Assembly (NCBI GenBank): GCA_963585895.1
Contig: OY757916.1
Coordinates: 21,565,560-21,629,559 of the forward strand
Direction of reading: 5' to 3'
DNA: 64,000 bases
Origin: Sepioteuthis lessoniana
Taxonomy: Eukaryota; Mollusca; Cephalopoda; Myopsida; Loliginidae
The position numbers and the translations under genes are program-made. Below are positions 43,100 through 54,298 of the stretch, piece by piece. Position 1 is the first letter of the stretch; the number at the start of each line of letters is the position of its first letter. The notes under the pieces are model-generated. The model made no database searches. It saw nothing but the letters and a program-made list of their open reading frames with translations, and was not told where the DNA came from.

Positions 43100-43515
43100 T
43101 CACACCAGCGTAAGTAGGTGTTTTTTCACTGGAGTCTGAGTGATACCAAGTCTCCTCTGGTCTTCAGAATCCTTCTGAGAATTCTGTCCGATCTCAACTA
43201 TGACGTAGTATGGATGGTGTCTATTTTCCTCCAATTCCTTAAAACTTTCTTTTAACCCTTTTGAGACAGTCCCAAATGCACAAATTACTTTTGGTACCAC
43301 TGTCACCCTCACGCTCCATATTTTTTTTTAGCTCTCCGGCAAAGTCTAAGTATTTGTCTATCTTTTTGCTTTCTTTTATTTTTACTCTAGGGTTTGATAG
43401 AACGTCAAAATCTATTAAAAGACATGTGTCATTTTTTATTGACACTTGGTCTGGTCTTTTGGCGACAATTAGGGGATCGTTTTGCATTTCAAAGTCCCAG
43501 ATAATTTCACGCGTT
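43100..43515 (-). pseudogene. LINE R endonuclease end, separate copy
   Basis: Minus strand: AKRPDQVSIKND, LLIDFDVLSNPRVKIKESKK, DKYLDFAGELKK (restriction-like PD-(D/E)XK endonuclease region, RPD and DF...P-like motifs), then after a frameshift MRVTVVPKVICAFGTVSKGL and LGITQTPVKKHLLTLV with a stop. In an intact element this comes after the CCHC knuckle, but here it lies before the YMDD part of the neighbouring LINE R on the same strand. Two copies must therefore have been joined, or one rearranged. Confidence 0.8.
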
Positions 43516-43569
43516 TCATTTTACAAGATGGATTCTTTTAGTCACGAGAAACCATATATTTTCTACAAT

Positions 43570-43776
43570 TGAATGATTTATCTTTCTCCCTTCCCCTTTC
43601 CCCCTCTCGGTATAGATTTATTTTCTACATTTATATAATATCCCTCTCTGCGTATCGATATATTTTCTTGAATTAAATTATCTCTCTCTCTCTCTCTCTT
43701 TCTCCGTGTAGATAATATTTTTTACACTTAAATATTATCTCTTCTCCATATAGTTACATTTTTTTTACAGTTAAAT

Positions 43777-43826
<50 letters not shown>

Positions 43827-43938
43827 ACTCACTCTTTCCTCGAATAGATATATTTTCTGCTCTTGAATAATATCTCGGTCTAGAAATATTTTCAACATTT
43901 AAATAATCTCTCTCGCTCTGTCTCTGTCTCTGTCTTTA

Positions 43939-43979
<41 letters not shown>

Positions 43980-44640
43980 CTCTATCTCTATCTCTGTCTC
44001 AGTATAGATACATTTTCTCTATGTTAATAATCTTTCTTTATCCAGTCATTTTCTTAACTTTTTAGAAATCTATGATTGTTCAATTTTGATTAATGTTTAA
44101 TGTTCGTTGTTAAGTTTGTCGTATATTTTTATATTCAGTAAATATTTATTTCCCATTAATTTTATTTCTCTTTTAGTCAAATTCATTTGCTTTCTGTGAA
44201 TTTTTATCTCGTAATGTTTTGGATAAATTTTATTTTATTTTTTACCGTGTCTTTTTCGACCACATTTTAGTCAAAGTTTTTTCTTCCTTGGAAATTTCCC
44301 GTTATTTTTCTTCATTCACTTTCTACTTGTATTTTAAAAAAATTTTCTTGTTTATAATTCCCCCCCCCAAAAAAAATCTTTTTGTTTTACATTCAATTTT
44401 CATTCTTTTCTTTTTTCATGCAATTTAAGAAAAAAAGATTCTTTTATATTTCTTTCTTTCTTTTATTTTTATTCTTTTTGGTTTTTACTTAAATTTCATT
44501 CTTTTTATTTTATTTACTTTTTTAAAAATTTTCAATCTATTTTTCTTTACTTTTTGTTTTTATTCATTTTCTCATTTAAACAGTCATTTTTTTTTTTTTC
44601 ATTTCTTGCTTTTAACTTTAATTTCTTGATTTTAATTCTT
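43570..44640. repeat. (CT)n/T-rich pyrimidine tract
   Basis: Long (CT)n runs at 43680-43700, 43783-43830 and 43908-43990, with 'tagatatattttctac' recurring between them at roughly 60-100 bp spacing, then T-rich sequence to 44640. ORFs here are low complexity. Confidence 0.85.
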
Positions 44641-45111
44641 TAGAATTCTGTTCTTTTTATTTATTCGTTTGTCTGTTTTTAATTCCTAAATCGAATATCA
44701 ATTGAGTTGAAGATGGCCGGCACTTTCACTTCTCAACAGCCTTTCCAGTTGATCTCAAACAATCATCTTTATAAATTGTACGTCAAGTAGGAAAGACATG
44801 GCGCGTCGATATTTCGGCAATTGTGTATAAAGACAAAGCTTTTTTAACCTGGGCAGTCAGTCTGTTATGTGGAACAACGGCCGAACCGAAGAGCAGAAAC
44901 AATGACCAATCGAAAATCAGACGCAATCAAAGTAAATGGAATTTAAGAAACAGAACAATTTGTTAGTTGTCAATGAAGACAGAATTGTCTATTTTGGGAC
45001 GTAATAATCACATTAACTTTAAAAAAAAAAAACTTTGTTTCCTCACCGTTTACTTGTCTGTAAAATAAATGTGCCAATCGTTCTGAACGAAGGAAAAAGA
45101 TTTACATATGC
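44641..45111. other. No gene recognised
   Basis: Mixed unique-looking sequence; short ORFs only. Confidence 0.35.
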
Positions 45112-45345
45112 TTTATACACTGACTGTATCCGCTGTAAGACTCCCCATTTCCAAAAAAAAAAAAAAAAGTAGGGGGTGCCCTGTGTATGACACTGAACTG
45201 CAGCTGATTGTGAAGCTCCAATTATGGATATCAGGAAAATGTGGAGTACACTTTCGTTGCCATTACTCCTCGGTTCATTCTGACCCAAAGGGGTAGTACC
45301 TGTGAGCGTCCTATCTCTGGGTCTAATGGATATGTTTGAAAACTG
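45112..45345 (+). repeat. Family A dispersed retroposon, sense, 5' part
   Basis: 'ctgactgtatccgctgtaag', 'gccctgtgtatgacactgaa', 'cgttgccattactcctcggt', 'acctgtgagcgtcctatctc'. A poly-A run interrupts it at 45154-45168. Confidence 0.75.
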
Positions 45346-45439
45346 TATGTATTAAACAGGGAAACTTGAAGAAATCTAATAATCGTACAAGGGAACACAT
45401 TCCCTAACCTGTTGGCATTAAGTATCTTCAGTCGAGTGA

Positions 45440-45610
45440 TTGTCTGTTGGTTTGGGTTTTATGGTAAATCAACCCTTCTAGGTTATTTAATGCCAAATCT
45501 TCTTTATACTAGATATATAAGATTTGGTTCGGTTTTATGGTATATAAACCTTTGCCGGTTATTTAATGCTAAATCATCTTTATACATATATATTAAACAT
45601 ATGTTTTCTA
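45440..45610 (-). repeat. Tandem tail-hairpin units (two copies)
   Basis: 'gttttatggtaaatcaaccc...ggttatttaatgccaaat' and 'gttttatggtatataaacct...ggttatttaatgctaaat' are about 75-85 bp apart, each the reverse of the retroposon tail hairpin, separated by 'cttctttatactagatatat'. Confidence 0.75.
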
Positions 45611-45827
45611 AACACATTTTGTTGATAAATTTTTAAAACCAGACTGAGCTCAATTTTTGCACACAGTTGAATAGTTTCAAGTATTTCTATCTAATATGAA
45701 TAATTCTATTTGCTATTAATTATTTGTTTGCACACAATTAAATGGTTTCAAGCATTGTTATGCAACAATTGCAATTCATCATCAGACATTTGTTTGCAGA
45801 CATTTAAATAGATATACATTTTATGTA

Positions 45828-46070
45828 AAGGGGTGTCCTCGTGGTGTAATGGTCAAAACGATGGACTGCGGAATCATAGTACGCGAGTTCGTACTCCAGT
45901 CGCGCTATCACGTTCACTTCCAGGCAAATACCCTTGGGAAAGGTATGAACCCCCTTATCCTCCCTGCTATGGGTTAAATAGTAACACTACTGTACTTCTT
46001 GAAGAATAACTTTGGCATTAAATAACCTACAAAGGTTGATATGCCATAAAACAAAGAAACCAAACCATGT
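45828..46070 (+). mobile_element. SINE C (tRNA-derived), sense reference copy
   Basis: Head 'ggggtgtcctcgtggtgtaa' with A box tggtgtaatgg, B box 'gagttcgtactcc', body 'tatgaacccccttatcctcc', 'actactgtacttcttgaaga', and the 3' tail GGCATTAAAT-AACCT-ACAA-AGGTT-GATATGCC (46016-46047), ending 'ataaaacaaagaaaccaaac'. The tail is the one shared with family A. Confidence 0.9.
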
Positions 46071-46316
46071 TAGGTAAGGGATTATTTAATTTTTAATTGA
46101 ATTAGAACTATTTTGTTTTTACGCTTGTATTGCTTTTGTTTCTACACAGTTAAATGTTTTTAATTATTGCTATCTAATATTAATAATTATATTCAATATA
46201 CATCATTTTTGCACACAAGGAAGTAGTTACAAGTATTGCTATTTAACACGAATTATTCTATTCAACATTACGCAATCGTTTGCACACAGTTAAATGGTTC
46301 CAAGTTTTGCTAGGTA

Positions 46317-47180
46317 CGAGGGGCATACGATGAGTTTCCAGACTTTTTTCGTATGGGCATTTTTATGGATAGTACACACATGAAACTCTAGTCCGCTTCG
46401 AAGTAATCTCCTTCGGTGCAATGCACTTGTTGTTACCGTTCCAACAACTTCTGGAAGGCCCCATGGAAGTCCTCTTGTGTAAGCGTGTCAATGACCTTTG
46501 TCACAACCTCTTTCCTCTCCTCAATTGTCTCATAACGACAGCCTCTGAGCTTAGGGAATAACGAAATGTCACAGGGAGCAAGGTCTGGACTATAGGGAGG
46601 CTGAAGAACTGTGTTGATGCCCATCTTGGTCAAATAGTCTGTGGTGCATTGACTTGGTGGAAATGCCACTGACCCGATTTGAAGAGTGCTGGCTTCTTCT
46701 CTAGGAATCTCTTCCTGAACTCCCTTTAAATCTCAATATAGTAACCCTAACCCTAACCCTTTGGCCAATCAACTCTGACTTCCTTACTCCTTCCACTTCT
46801 CCCACACCTCTCATCATCCCTCACAGACTCCGTGCTTTCCTTGAATCTCATATACTACTAAAAAACTGATGCTCGATTCATGCAAGATGGTCGAAAAACA
46901 GTCTGAAGCATTCCATACGTTTCTGTGGTATTTTTTTTCCAAGTTTAAATCAGAACTTTATTGCATATCGTTCTTTTAAAGTGTCATATTGCTGTGACAA
47001 CCAGGCTTTTGTAGGGTGTATTCAAATTTCTACTGCGGCTGTTCATTTGAATGTGAAATCAAAAAAATTGGTCAGTCATCTCATAAGATGTATAGCAATA
47101 ACATAGTGAATTTTCAAGAGTCTATGACAATTTTAAATGCCTGTACAAAAAAAGTCTGGAAACTTATTGTATGCACCTCG
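46317..47180 (-). pseudogene. Mariner transposon M3, internally deleted
   Basis: 864 bp with 37-45 bp terminal inverted repeats (cgaggggcatacgatgagtt; reverse 'aacttattgtatgcacctcg') next to TA. The minus strand keeps YSPDLAPCDISLFPKLRGC (third catalytic D) and IEERKEVVTKVIDTLTQEDF. The region of the second D reads HQVN, so that aspartate is changed, and a short deletion follows. The junction of the main deletion carries gtaaccctaaccctaaccct (46741-46760). Dead. Confidence 0.88.
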
Positions 47181-47569
47181 TATCACTAACAAATTTATTA
47201 AACATTTGTCGCTTGTTTACACACAGTGAAATTATCAAACATTTCTGTTTTTAACAATTCAATTTAAGATCAGTCTCTTGATTGTTCACAGTTTAAATGT
47301 CAAACAGTTCTATTGGACCCAAAGGTAGGACCCTATCAGTTACCATCCCTTCGAGTCAGAGAGGACATGGGAGCGATGGCAATGAAGGAATACGACGCAT
47401 TCCTCCTAGTACCCGCATTACTGAAGCCTGACAATCCAATTGTTTATTGTCATATCAGGACACTCTTTTGGGGAATGGGGTCTTACCCCTCTGGAGAAAT
47501 GCAGCCGGTGTTTTCAACAGTCCAAGCCGACTGAGTTGACAAATTATTTATATTAGATAGGAATCCTTG

Positions 47570-47940
47570 ATACCATATAACTTCAAATCATATTAAGTTG
47601 ATTGGTTGAATTTTACGACGTGTTAACCCTTCGTGAATTACATTAGGAATAGGTACTTGGTGCTCTAATTGTTTACTAAGGATTATTTTTTGTTAATTGA
47701 GACTACGTAACCGTGTGTAAGCAAATACCTATAATTGAATACAAATAGTTACTTGAAACTATATTATTTGAATTACATTGGAATACTTGAAACCATACAA
47801 CGGTGCATTAATTATTTTCATTAGATGGAAATAGGTGATAACAAAAAATGTATACTTAAACACTTCAGAAAAATATATAAATATAAAATGAAGGTCATTC
47901 TCTAACCTCAAGGCATCAAATAGCCCGAAACAAGTTGACA
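47570..47940 (+). repeat. Family A AT-rich repeats, sense, diverged
   Basis: 'tacttgaaactatattattt', 'gaatacttgaaaccatacaa' and a worn tail ('caaggcatcaaatagcccga'). No unique 5' part. Confidence 0.5.
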
Positions 47941-48069
47941 ATCAATCGATTCATATTAACGACTAGCTTGCTGTCGATTGGTATTAGAGATATCCATATC
48001 CAGCACTGTGGGTAAAATGTGTATTTTGTTCTAAAGATGATATCGAGTATAAAGATTTATTTGTTCGAT

Positions 48070-48475
48070 GAGTTGCCTGGCCCAGTCGGCTTCGGCTTGC
48101 TGAATACACCAACAGCATCTCTGCAGAGGAGTAAGGCTCCCCCAACGAGTGTCCTGGATATGACACTAAACAATCTGATGGTGAATCTTGGGGAATACGG
48201 AGTACCTCTTTATTGCCATCGCTCCCAGGTCCACTCTGGCCCGGAGTGGTAGCACCTGATAGGGTCCTATCTATGGGTTAGATAGAAGTAAACAGTGTAC
48301 TTATGCTAAACTGAATTGTTAGAAATAGAACTGTTCTTGTCATTGAAACTGTCTATTTATGCTAAATTTAATTGTTTGAAATATAACTGTTTGCATGTAT
48401 TAAAATGAATTTGGTATTAAATACACTACAATGGTTGATATGCCATAAAACGAAACCAAACTAAATGAATAAATT
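48070..48475 (+). repeat. Family A dispersed retroposon, sense, complete
   Basis: 'gcccagtcggcttcggcttg', 'tctctgcagaggagtaaggc', 'gagtgtcctggatatgacac', 'cattgccatcgctcccaggt', 'cctgatagggtcctatctat', internal 'ttatgctaaactgaattgtt' twice, and the tail 'ggtattaaatacactacaat...gttgatatgccataaaac' at 48410-48450. Confidence 0.9.
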
Positions 48476-48829
48476 GAATCACATGATTGAATATAATCGT
48501 CTCCTATTGGCCGATCGATGATGTACCGTCCTTCTGTTTAAAAAAAAAGGGTTACACAAGCCAATAAAATTTAACTTCTTTTCTGGTGAATGAAGATTGG
48601 AAGTTATTTTTGTCTAATTGCTGATTTTTGCCTTTCACGTCAAGTTTTTTCTTTTTTTTTTTTGTTTTGTTCTATGACATACTCATAAAATTTTAATCAT
48701 ATCAATCTTCTAATGTAAGAACTATTAAATTGTATTGTGATTCATAAAAATATGGAAATTACTTGTAAAAATTTTCGGAGCTTTAAAATGCTGTGAAAAA
48801 AATCAAACTTTTGTAAGATTAGTCGGCAG

Positions 48830-49265
48830 GTTGTTTTGTTTTACGGCATATCAACCCTTTTCGGATCATTAAATGCCGAATTAAGCCATCTTAATAAAAA
48901 GTTTCAAACAATTCAGTTAAGTATAAGTAGTTTTTTTTATTTACACAGAGTTAAATATCGAAAAAAATTATTCAGTTTGGGGTAATTACGCAGTTTAAAC
49001 ACACAGTTGAATGTAAAAACAGTTAATTTCAAATAATTCAGTTTAGCTTAATTAAACAGTTTTGTTTTATTTGACCCATAGACCCTATCAGGTGCTTCCA
49101 CTCCGAGGCACAATGGAGCTGGGAGCGATGGCAACAAAGGAGTACTCCACGTTTCCCAAAGCTTTAACATTATTGAAGCCTCACCATCATATTGTTAAGT
49201 GTCATATCTAGGGCACTCGTTGGCGGGGAGCTTTGCCCCTCTGCAAAGAAGCAGTCGACAGAGCC
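48830..49265 (-). repeat. Family A dispersed retroposon, antisense
   Basis: Reverse tail 'tacggcatatcaaccctttt' at 48842, internal repeats, 'gaccctatcaggtgcttcca', 'gggagcgatggcaacaaagg', 'ctttgcccctctgcaaagaa', ending near 'gcagtcgaca'. Confidence 0.85.
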
Positions 49266-49342
49266 ACATTTGCAGAGTTAAAAAGATTCTAAAACTAGCT
49301 CATTTAAAAATCGAAAGAGAAAATACTTTTCGATTTCACTCC

Positions 49343-49345
<3 letters not shown>

Positions 49346-49402
<57 letters not shown>
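49346..49402. repeat. (CA)n microsatellite
   Basis: About 28 CA units, followed by 'tacgcgcgcg'. The 86-codon ORF through it is not a gene. Confidence 0.95.
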
Positions 49403-49405
<3 letters not shown>

Positions 49406-49779
49406 GCGCGCGAGCCACTGTATGTGGGGGTTGGGTGCACTGCTTACAATAGTGAGTAATTAAAGTGATGACACTAACACGAAGAATTATTTGGCAATTA
49501 AACCATGGCAGACGATCTGGATATTTACCAAATCTAATTTAGTCTGGAACAAGACGACAGCCGAGGGGTACCTCATAAAGAAATTCAGTACGCAACAATA
49601 ATAATCTTCTTGATAAGCACATTAACTTTTGCCACACGGCGAGGCGCCCATAAAGTTGAGCTTCGTCTGACCCAAGAATGAACAAAATTCATTTTGTTCA
49701 TTTAAAAAAATAATTACACATTTTATAACGTTATCATCCACCTTTCTCTTTTCTCTTTACTTCCTTACTATATCATTTC

Positions 49780-50129
49780 TCTTTGCCCAATCGGCTGGAG
49801 GAGGGTTGCAAAATACACAAACTGCTTCTCTGCGGAAGGGAAAGCCCCTCTACCAACTATGGCCCAGTCAGCTGGGGTTGTAAAATACACAAACTGCTTC
49901 TCTGCAGAAAAGTAAGACCCCTCCAAAGATGGCCCAGTCGGCTGGGGTTGTAAAATACACTGACAGCTCTTCTGCAGAGGAGTAAGCCCCCCCGCCATCA
50001 CAATGAGTGCCCTGGATATGGCACTAAATAATCTGATGGTGAGGTTCCAGTAATGATGGAACTTTGGGAAATGCGGAGTACCCATTCATTGCCATCGCTC
50101 CCAGTTCCAATCTGGCTCGGAGTGATAGC

Positions 50130-50204
<75 letters not shown>

Positions 50205-50575
50205 CTATCTATTGCTAAAAAATAATTAAACTGAGTACATATGCTAAACTGAATTGCTTGAAATAGAACTCTTTTGATATTTAAACTTATACTAAACAGA
50301 ATTGTTTGAAATCAAACTGATTTTGTATGCTAAACTGAATTGTTTGAAATGGAACTGTTTATAACCTTAAAACTGTACTTATGCTAAAGGGAATTGTTTG
50401 TAATAGAACTGTTGAACTAAACCGAATAGCTTGAAATAGAAACGTTTTTTACAATTAAATTGTGTATTTAGGCTAAACTCAATTGTTTGAAATAATTTAT
50501 TTGTATAAAATTGGATTTGGCATTAAATAACCTACAAAGGTTGATGTGCCATAAAACCCAAACATAGCAAACCAA
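49780..50575 (+). repeat. Family A dispersed retroposon with 5' triplication and (GA)n expansion
   Basis: The 5' block 'cagctggggttgtaaaatac'/'actgcttctctgcagaaa' is repeated three times (49785, 49860, 49930) at ~70-75 bp spacing. The body follows to 'ggagtgatagcaccagagag', where (GA)~35 (50133-50202) sits in place of the usual 'tgatagg', then 'gtcctatctattgctaaa', five internal repeats and the complete hairpin tail (50518-50556). Confidence 0.88.
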
Positions 50576-50749
50576 TCTGAATTCAGATCAGCTTTCTATA
50601 TTTAAGAATTAAGCTTGTGTTATTTAGTGCTCGCGAAAGAGGGGTTGGGTTGATAGATACTTGAAAGCATAAAACGGTGTAAAAGTTATTAGTATTAGCT
50701 AGGAATACTTGAACTGTGTGAAAGTTCATGTTATGATTGTAATAAATCT

Positions 50750-50990
50750 TAATGACTCCCCTGTGGCGTAGTGGTTAACATGCTGGACTATGACATCAGG
50801 CTTACCGAGTTCGAACTCACGTTGTTACTTTTACACTTAGAATAAAACGTTTGAGAGTTGTATGATCCCCTTACTTCACCAGATATGGTTTAAATAATCC
50901 TATTTCTGTTTTTCTACAATAATAGCCTTGGCATTAAATAACCTACAAAATTTGATATGCCATTAAAAAAAAAGAAATCGAAACTAATCA
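50750..50990 (+). mobile_element. SINE C variant, sense
   Basis: Head 'cccctgtggcgtagtggtta' (A box) and 'gagttcgaactcacg' (B box), body 'tatgatccccttacttcacc', tail 'ttggcattaaataacctaca...tttgatatgccattaaaa'. The head differs from the other SINE C copies while the tail is the same, so this may be a separate SINE using the shared tail. Confidence 0.8.
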
Positions 50991-51119
50991 AATAAAACTA
51001 TACATTAAAAAGAAATCAAATTTCGGCCTTATATAACACATGAGGGGTTGATATACCGTTAAAATAATAAATGAAACTAAACCGAATTAAACCGACAATG
51101 CTTACAGCCTTTATTCAAA

Positions 51120-52411
51120 TTCACTAAAAATCACATGGTTTTTCTTTTTTCTTTTTTTTTTTTGTTGAGATGTTTTCTTTTTTCTATCATTGTAAATTTT
51201 ATTTTCTCTTGAAATCAGTTGAAATTCGTGAACAGATTTCTTTTTTCTTTTTCTTTCTTTTTTTTTTATTTTACATTTTGACCAGATTCTGGCATTTTAA
51301 TCATCTTACTTTTCTCATTCATTCTAAAATTATCCTGAATTCGGAATCTTTTCTTTCGTATCGACCATTATTATATTTGCTTTCTGCCTTTTCTTCTCTT
51401 CCAGTTTCTTTAATCCATTCTTATTTTCTACGTTTTCATTAGATCCACGTTTATCCCATTGATGCCTTTTCACAAATTGAAGAAAAAAAAAAAAAAAGAA
51501 TGTCTCTCTTGAGGTACTTACAGGATCGTTATCCCTCCCAAAACCTCCGTGTGACTAACAGGAAGAAAAAGTTGAAGATGAAACCAAAAGAAGACGCTGA
51601 CAATACCCATTGTCTGGAGATGGCCATAACAGAAAGCCAAACATCTCAACCATCGGATAAAACAGGTTCTTCAAAACAGAAAGGCATTGGAAAACTTTTG
51701 TCTTTTTCCTCGTAAATGCCTGTAAATTCTTAATCTGTTGCAGAACAGTCACACTGCCTCACCATTTGCCAAATAGTACGTTTTCTTTCTTTTTATTTAT
51801 TTATTTATTTTTTTATTTAAATTCAGTTGTTTGAACAATTGCATTATTTATTTTTCTGTCATTTGCATTTTCATTCACAATGCCAAACAAACAAAAAACT
51901 TGTATAAAAACTAGACAAACATAGAAGAAACAATGAAAAACGGAAGCTAAACACGTATCTTTCTTTTTTTTTTTTTTTTTTTTTTTTTTTCATGTTCGTT
52001 ACTACCATTTTCGGCGCTATATGGTTTTACGTCTTTTCCTTTCTACCGTTTTGATTGGTCTCATTTTATCGTTGCGCCCTCTACTTTTTTTTCCGAACTC
52101 AGATTCCTTCTTTACCTGAATTCATCTGTTTTCTCCTTTTCTCACTCATCTTATTCATTTTTTTTTCTTTTAGATTGTTTAGTGTCTTTTTAAAGCTGTC
52201 ATCGTCTAGTTTCATTTCTTTTGCTTCCATTTTCATTTTTCTTATGCTTCTTATATTTTTTCTTTCTTTCTTTTCAGCTTCCTTTTCCCATTTTCTTTCT
52301 TTCTCGTTTCTTTCTTTTATCATTTGTTCAGCATTCTTTTCCTTTTCTTTTTTTCTATTTCTTTTTTCTTTTCTCAATTCTTTTTTTTTCGTTTTGTTTC
52401 ATTTTCCGATT

Positions 52412-52471
<60 letters not shown>

Positions 52472-52770
52472 TCCAGCTTCCTTTTTCCCATTTTCTTTCT
52501 TTCTCACTTCTTTCTTTTAACATTTTTTCAGCATTCTTTTCCTTTTCTTTTTTTTCTATTTCTTTTTTCTTTTCTCATTTCTTTCTTTCGTTTTGTTTCA
52601 TTTTCCGATTTCTTTCTTTCTTTCTATCTTTTTCACCTCTATCATTTTTTCTAAATTTTTCTCATTACTTTTCACTCATCTTTTTGCCTTCTCTTTTTAT
52701 TTCTTCTTTTATTGTTTCCTTGACATTTTTTCTATATTACGGAATGTTTTTTTCTTTTGCAAGCCATTTT
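51120..52770. repeat. T/C-rich low-complexity tract with (TTTC)n and a 290-bp duplication
   Basis: Poly-T at 51961-51990 and (CTTT)~17 at 52409-52474. The segment 'ttcagcttccttttcccatt' to 'tcattttccgatttctttc' (about 52275-52415) recurs at about 52475-52620, so ~140-200 bp is duplicated around the (CTTT)n. The 92-199 codon ORFs (F/L/S-rich or K/E-rich) are low-complexity artefacts. Confidence 0.85.
51500..51715 (+). CDS. Unassigned 71-codon ORF
   Basis: A non-repetitive ORF within the T-rich region: MSLLRYLQDRYPSQ, a basic NRKKKLKMK stretch, a polar middle and GIGKLLSFSS before the stop. Its composition differs from the low-complexity ORFs around it, so it could be a terminal exon or a decayed piece. 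I recognise no domain and see no splice or promoter context that decides. Weakly supported. Confidence 0.15.
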   Translation: MSLLRYLQDRYPSQNLRVTNRKKKLKMKPKEDADNTHCLEMAITESQTSQPSDKTGSSKQKGIGKLLSFSS

Positions 52771-52844
52771 TTCCTTCCAGTCTATTTCGAGACATATCCA
52801 GTACACTTCAAAACATATTCCTGAGTTCTTTGTCTTCAAAGAAA

Positions 52845-53826
52845 ACAGTACCATTTAATATAGAAAACAAGAATTCTTCCACCTCAACACCAAACCCTAC
52901 AACGACACCGAGAACTGAAAAGAAAGCACCTACTATCCTATCCCAAAAGCTTCCACTTAAACTGTCGTTAGTCCTCTTAGAAATGCATCACCGTCCCATA
53001 TTTTTTTATCATAAAAACAAAGTTTGCCTGTATTTATATGTTAGACATTATCTGTAAAAAGCAGGACAAGATGGAGTCGGAATTGGAGACATTGATGAAA
53101 GTGAGACGCTTGTTAGTGTCGAGTGACACAATTGGGGACAATTTCTGATAAAGACATATTAGGAAAGGATTGAAAAATAGGAAGAGGCAAAGATGAATAA
53201 AGATTATAAATGTTTATATATTCAATACGCATCTGCTCTTCACCCCTCACACATGGCTCCAAAAAGATGACGAGATGGTGATATAAAGATATCTTTGGTT
53301 CCACACCAGCCAAGAAAAAAAAAAAAAAAAAAGAAACACCAATATATTTCTATTTTCCTTTCGTTTGAAATGAAAGCGAATTAATTAAAAATACACTTGC
53401 TTGACTCCTTATGCTTTACCAAAAGCACGAAACCTTTTGTGGGATGAAAAAAAGCTGCAAGAATGATAGAGACTAGGGGAGTGGGTCTGCCTCATGGTTA
53501 AGAAACTTGCGTATTTCTCACGAGAGTCAAAGATTAGGGTTTGAATCTCAAGACCATTGCTTTTAAATTTTGTCTTTCAAAGATGGAAGATCCTTCCAGT
53601 TCAGGAGATTGGCGCTATACATTCTTTTACATATTTACATTTTACCTCATTTCTGTTTATTTGGTTTTATCTTTCACTAAAAATGATTTTAGGGCATAAG
53701 AAGAATTTGTCGTTCATATCTAAGAAACGAAAAAAAGGAAAACCATATTATCTTTTCAGAATTTCATGTGGTCTATTTTCAAAATAGATAATTGTTGACT
53801 CAATCTTCAGTCTCACGAAGCATAAG
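52845..53826. other. No gene recognised
   Basis: A short ORF end (about 52850-53057, with a T/S/P-rich stretch STSTPNPTTTPRTEKK) and another ORF (53557-53787) lack known motifs. A tRNA-like stretch 'ctgcctcatggttaagaaac...gggtttgaatctcaaga' at 53488-53552 may be a SINE head. Confidence 0.35.
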
Positions 53827-54085
53827 TAAAGTTGGTGACCTAGATCAAGGATAACCCAAAGGCTTCCTTTTCAATAGCGTCAACACCAATGTGTACGGGG
53901 GCACTACTCCATTCCTTGGATTGCTCCACTTTACCCTTGATCCTTACCTTATAATGCTGTGTTTAGAAAGGCGGCATCAAGTACTATCTTTTGAGTCTTT
54001 GGTATGACTCAACCAGGGATTGAACCCCGGTCTCCCGGACCATTGGCGAACACTCTACACGTTAGGCCAATGGTCCGATTACAAA
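53827..54085 (-). mobile_element. SINE E (tRNA-derived)
   Basis: 'taaagttggtgacctagatc', 'ggcttccttttcaatagcgt', 'tgatccttaccttataatgc', 'agtctttggtatgactcaac', B box in reverse 'gggattgaaccccggtctc', head 'gttaggccaatggtccgatt'. Confidence 0.87.
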
Positions 54086-54298
54086 GCATAAATGGTAAAA
54101 ATTACGACTACTTATTTGTTACATATAGTAGACTATTGCCCCAGAGTGTGCTACAATGTTAAACTGACTACTTAGGCATAAATATTACTCTGAAGAAACC
54201 CTTACCATTGAATTTATACAGTAAAACTCGTTCCAATACATTCTTATAGTAAAATAGGTTTTTCTTTTTTATCAGAATGGGTTTTACTAGAGAGATAC

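Larger units (their letters stand above)
45640..47535 (-). repeat. Family A (AT-rich subtype), antisense, with two insertions
   Basis: AT-rich repeats 45640-45827 ('cagttgaatagtttcaagta'), SINE C at 45828-46070, repeats again to 46314, mariner at 46317-47180, then 'tcactaacaaatttattaaa', 'aggaccctatcagttacca', 'gcaatgaaggaatacgacgc' and 'gtgttttcaacagtccaagc' at 47535. Confidence 0.75.

Noticed and set aside
45828-45905. tRNA gene
   Set aside because: A and B boxes are present but the acceptor stem does not pair and the sequence continues into a SINE body and shared tail in many copies.
52055-53057. Overlapping F/S/L-rich ORFs up to 199 codons resembling multi-pass membrane proteins
   Set aside because: They translate a (CTTT)n/T-rich tract; three frames and both strands are open at once, as expected for low complexity.
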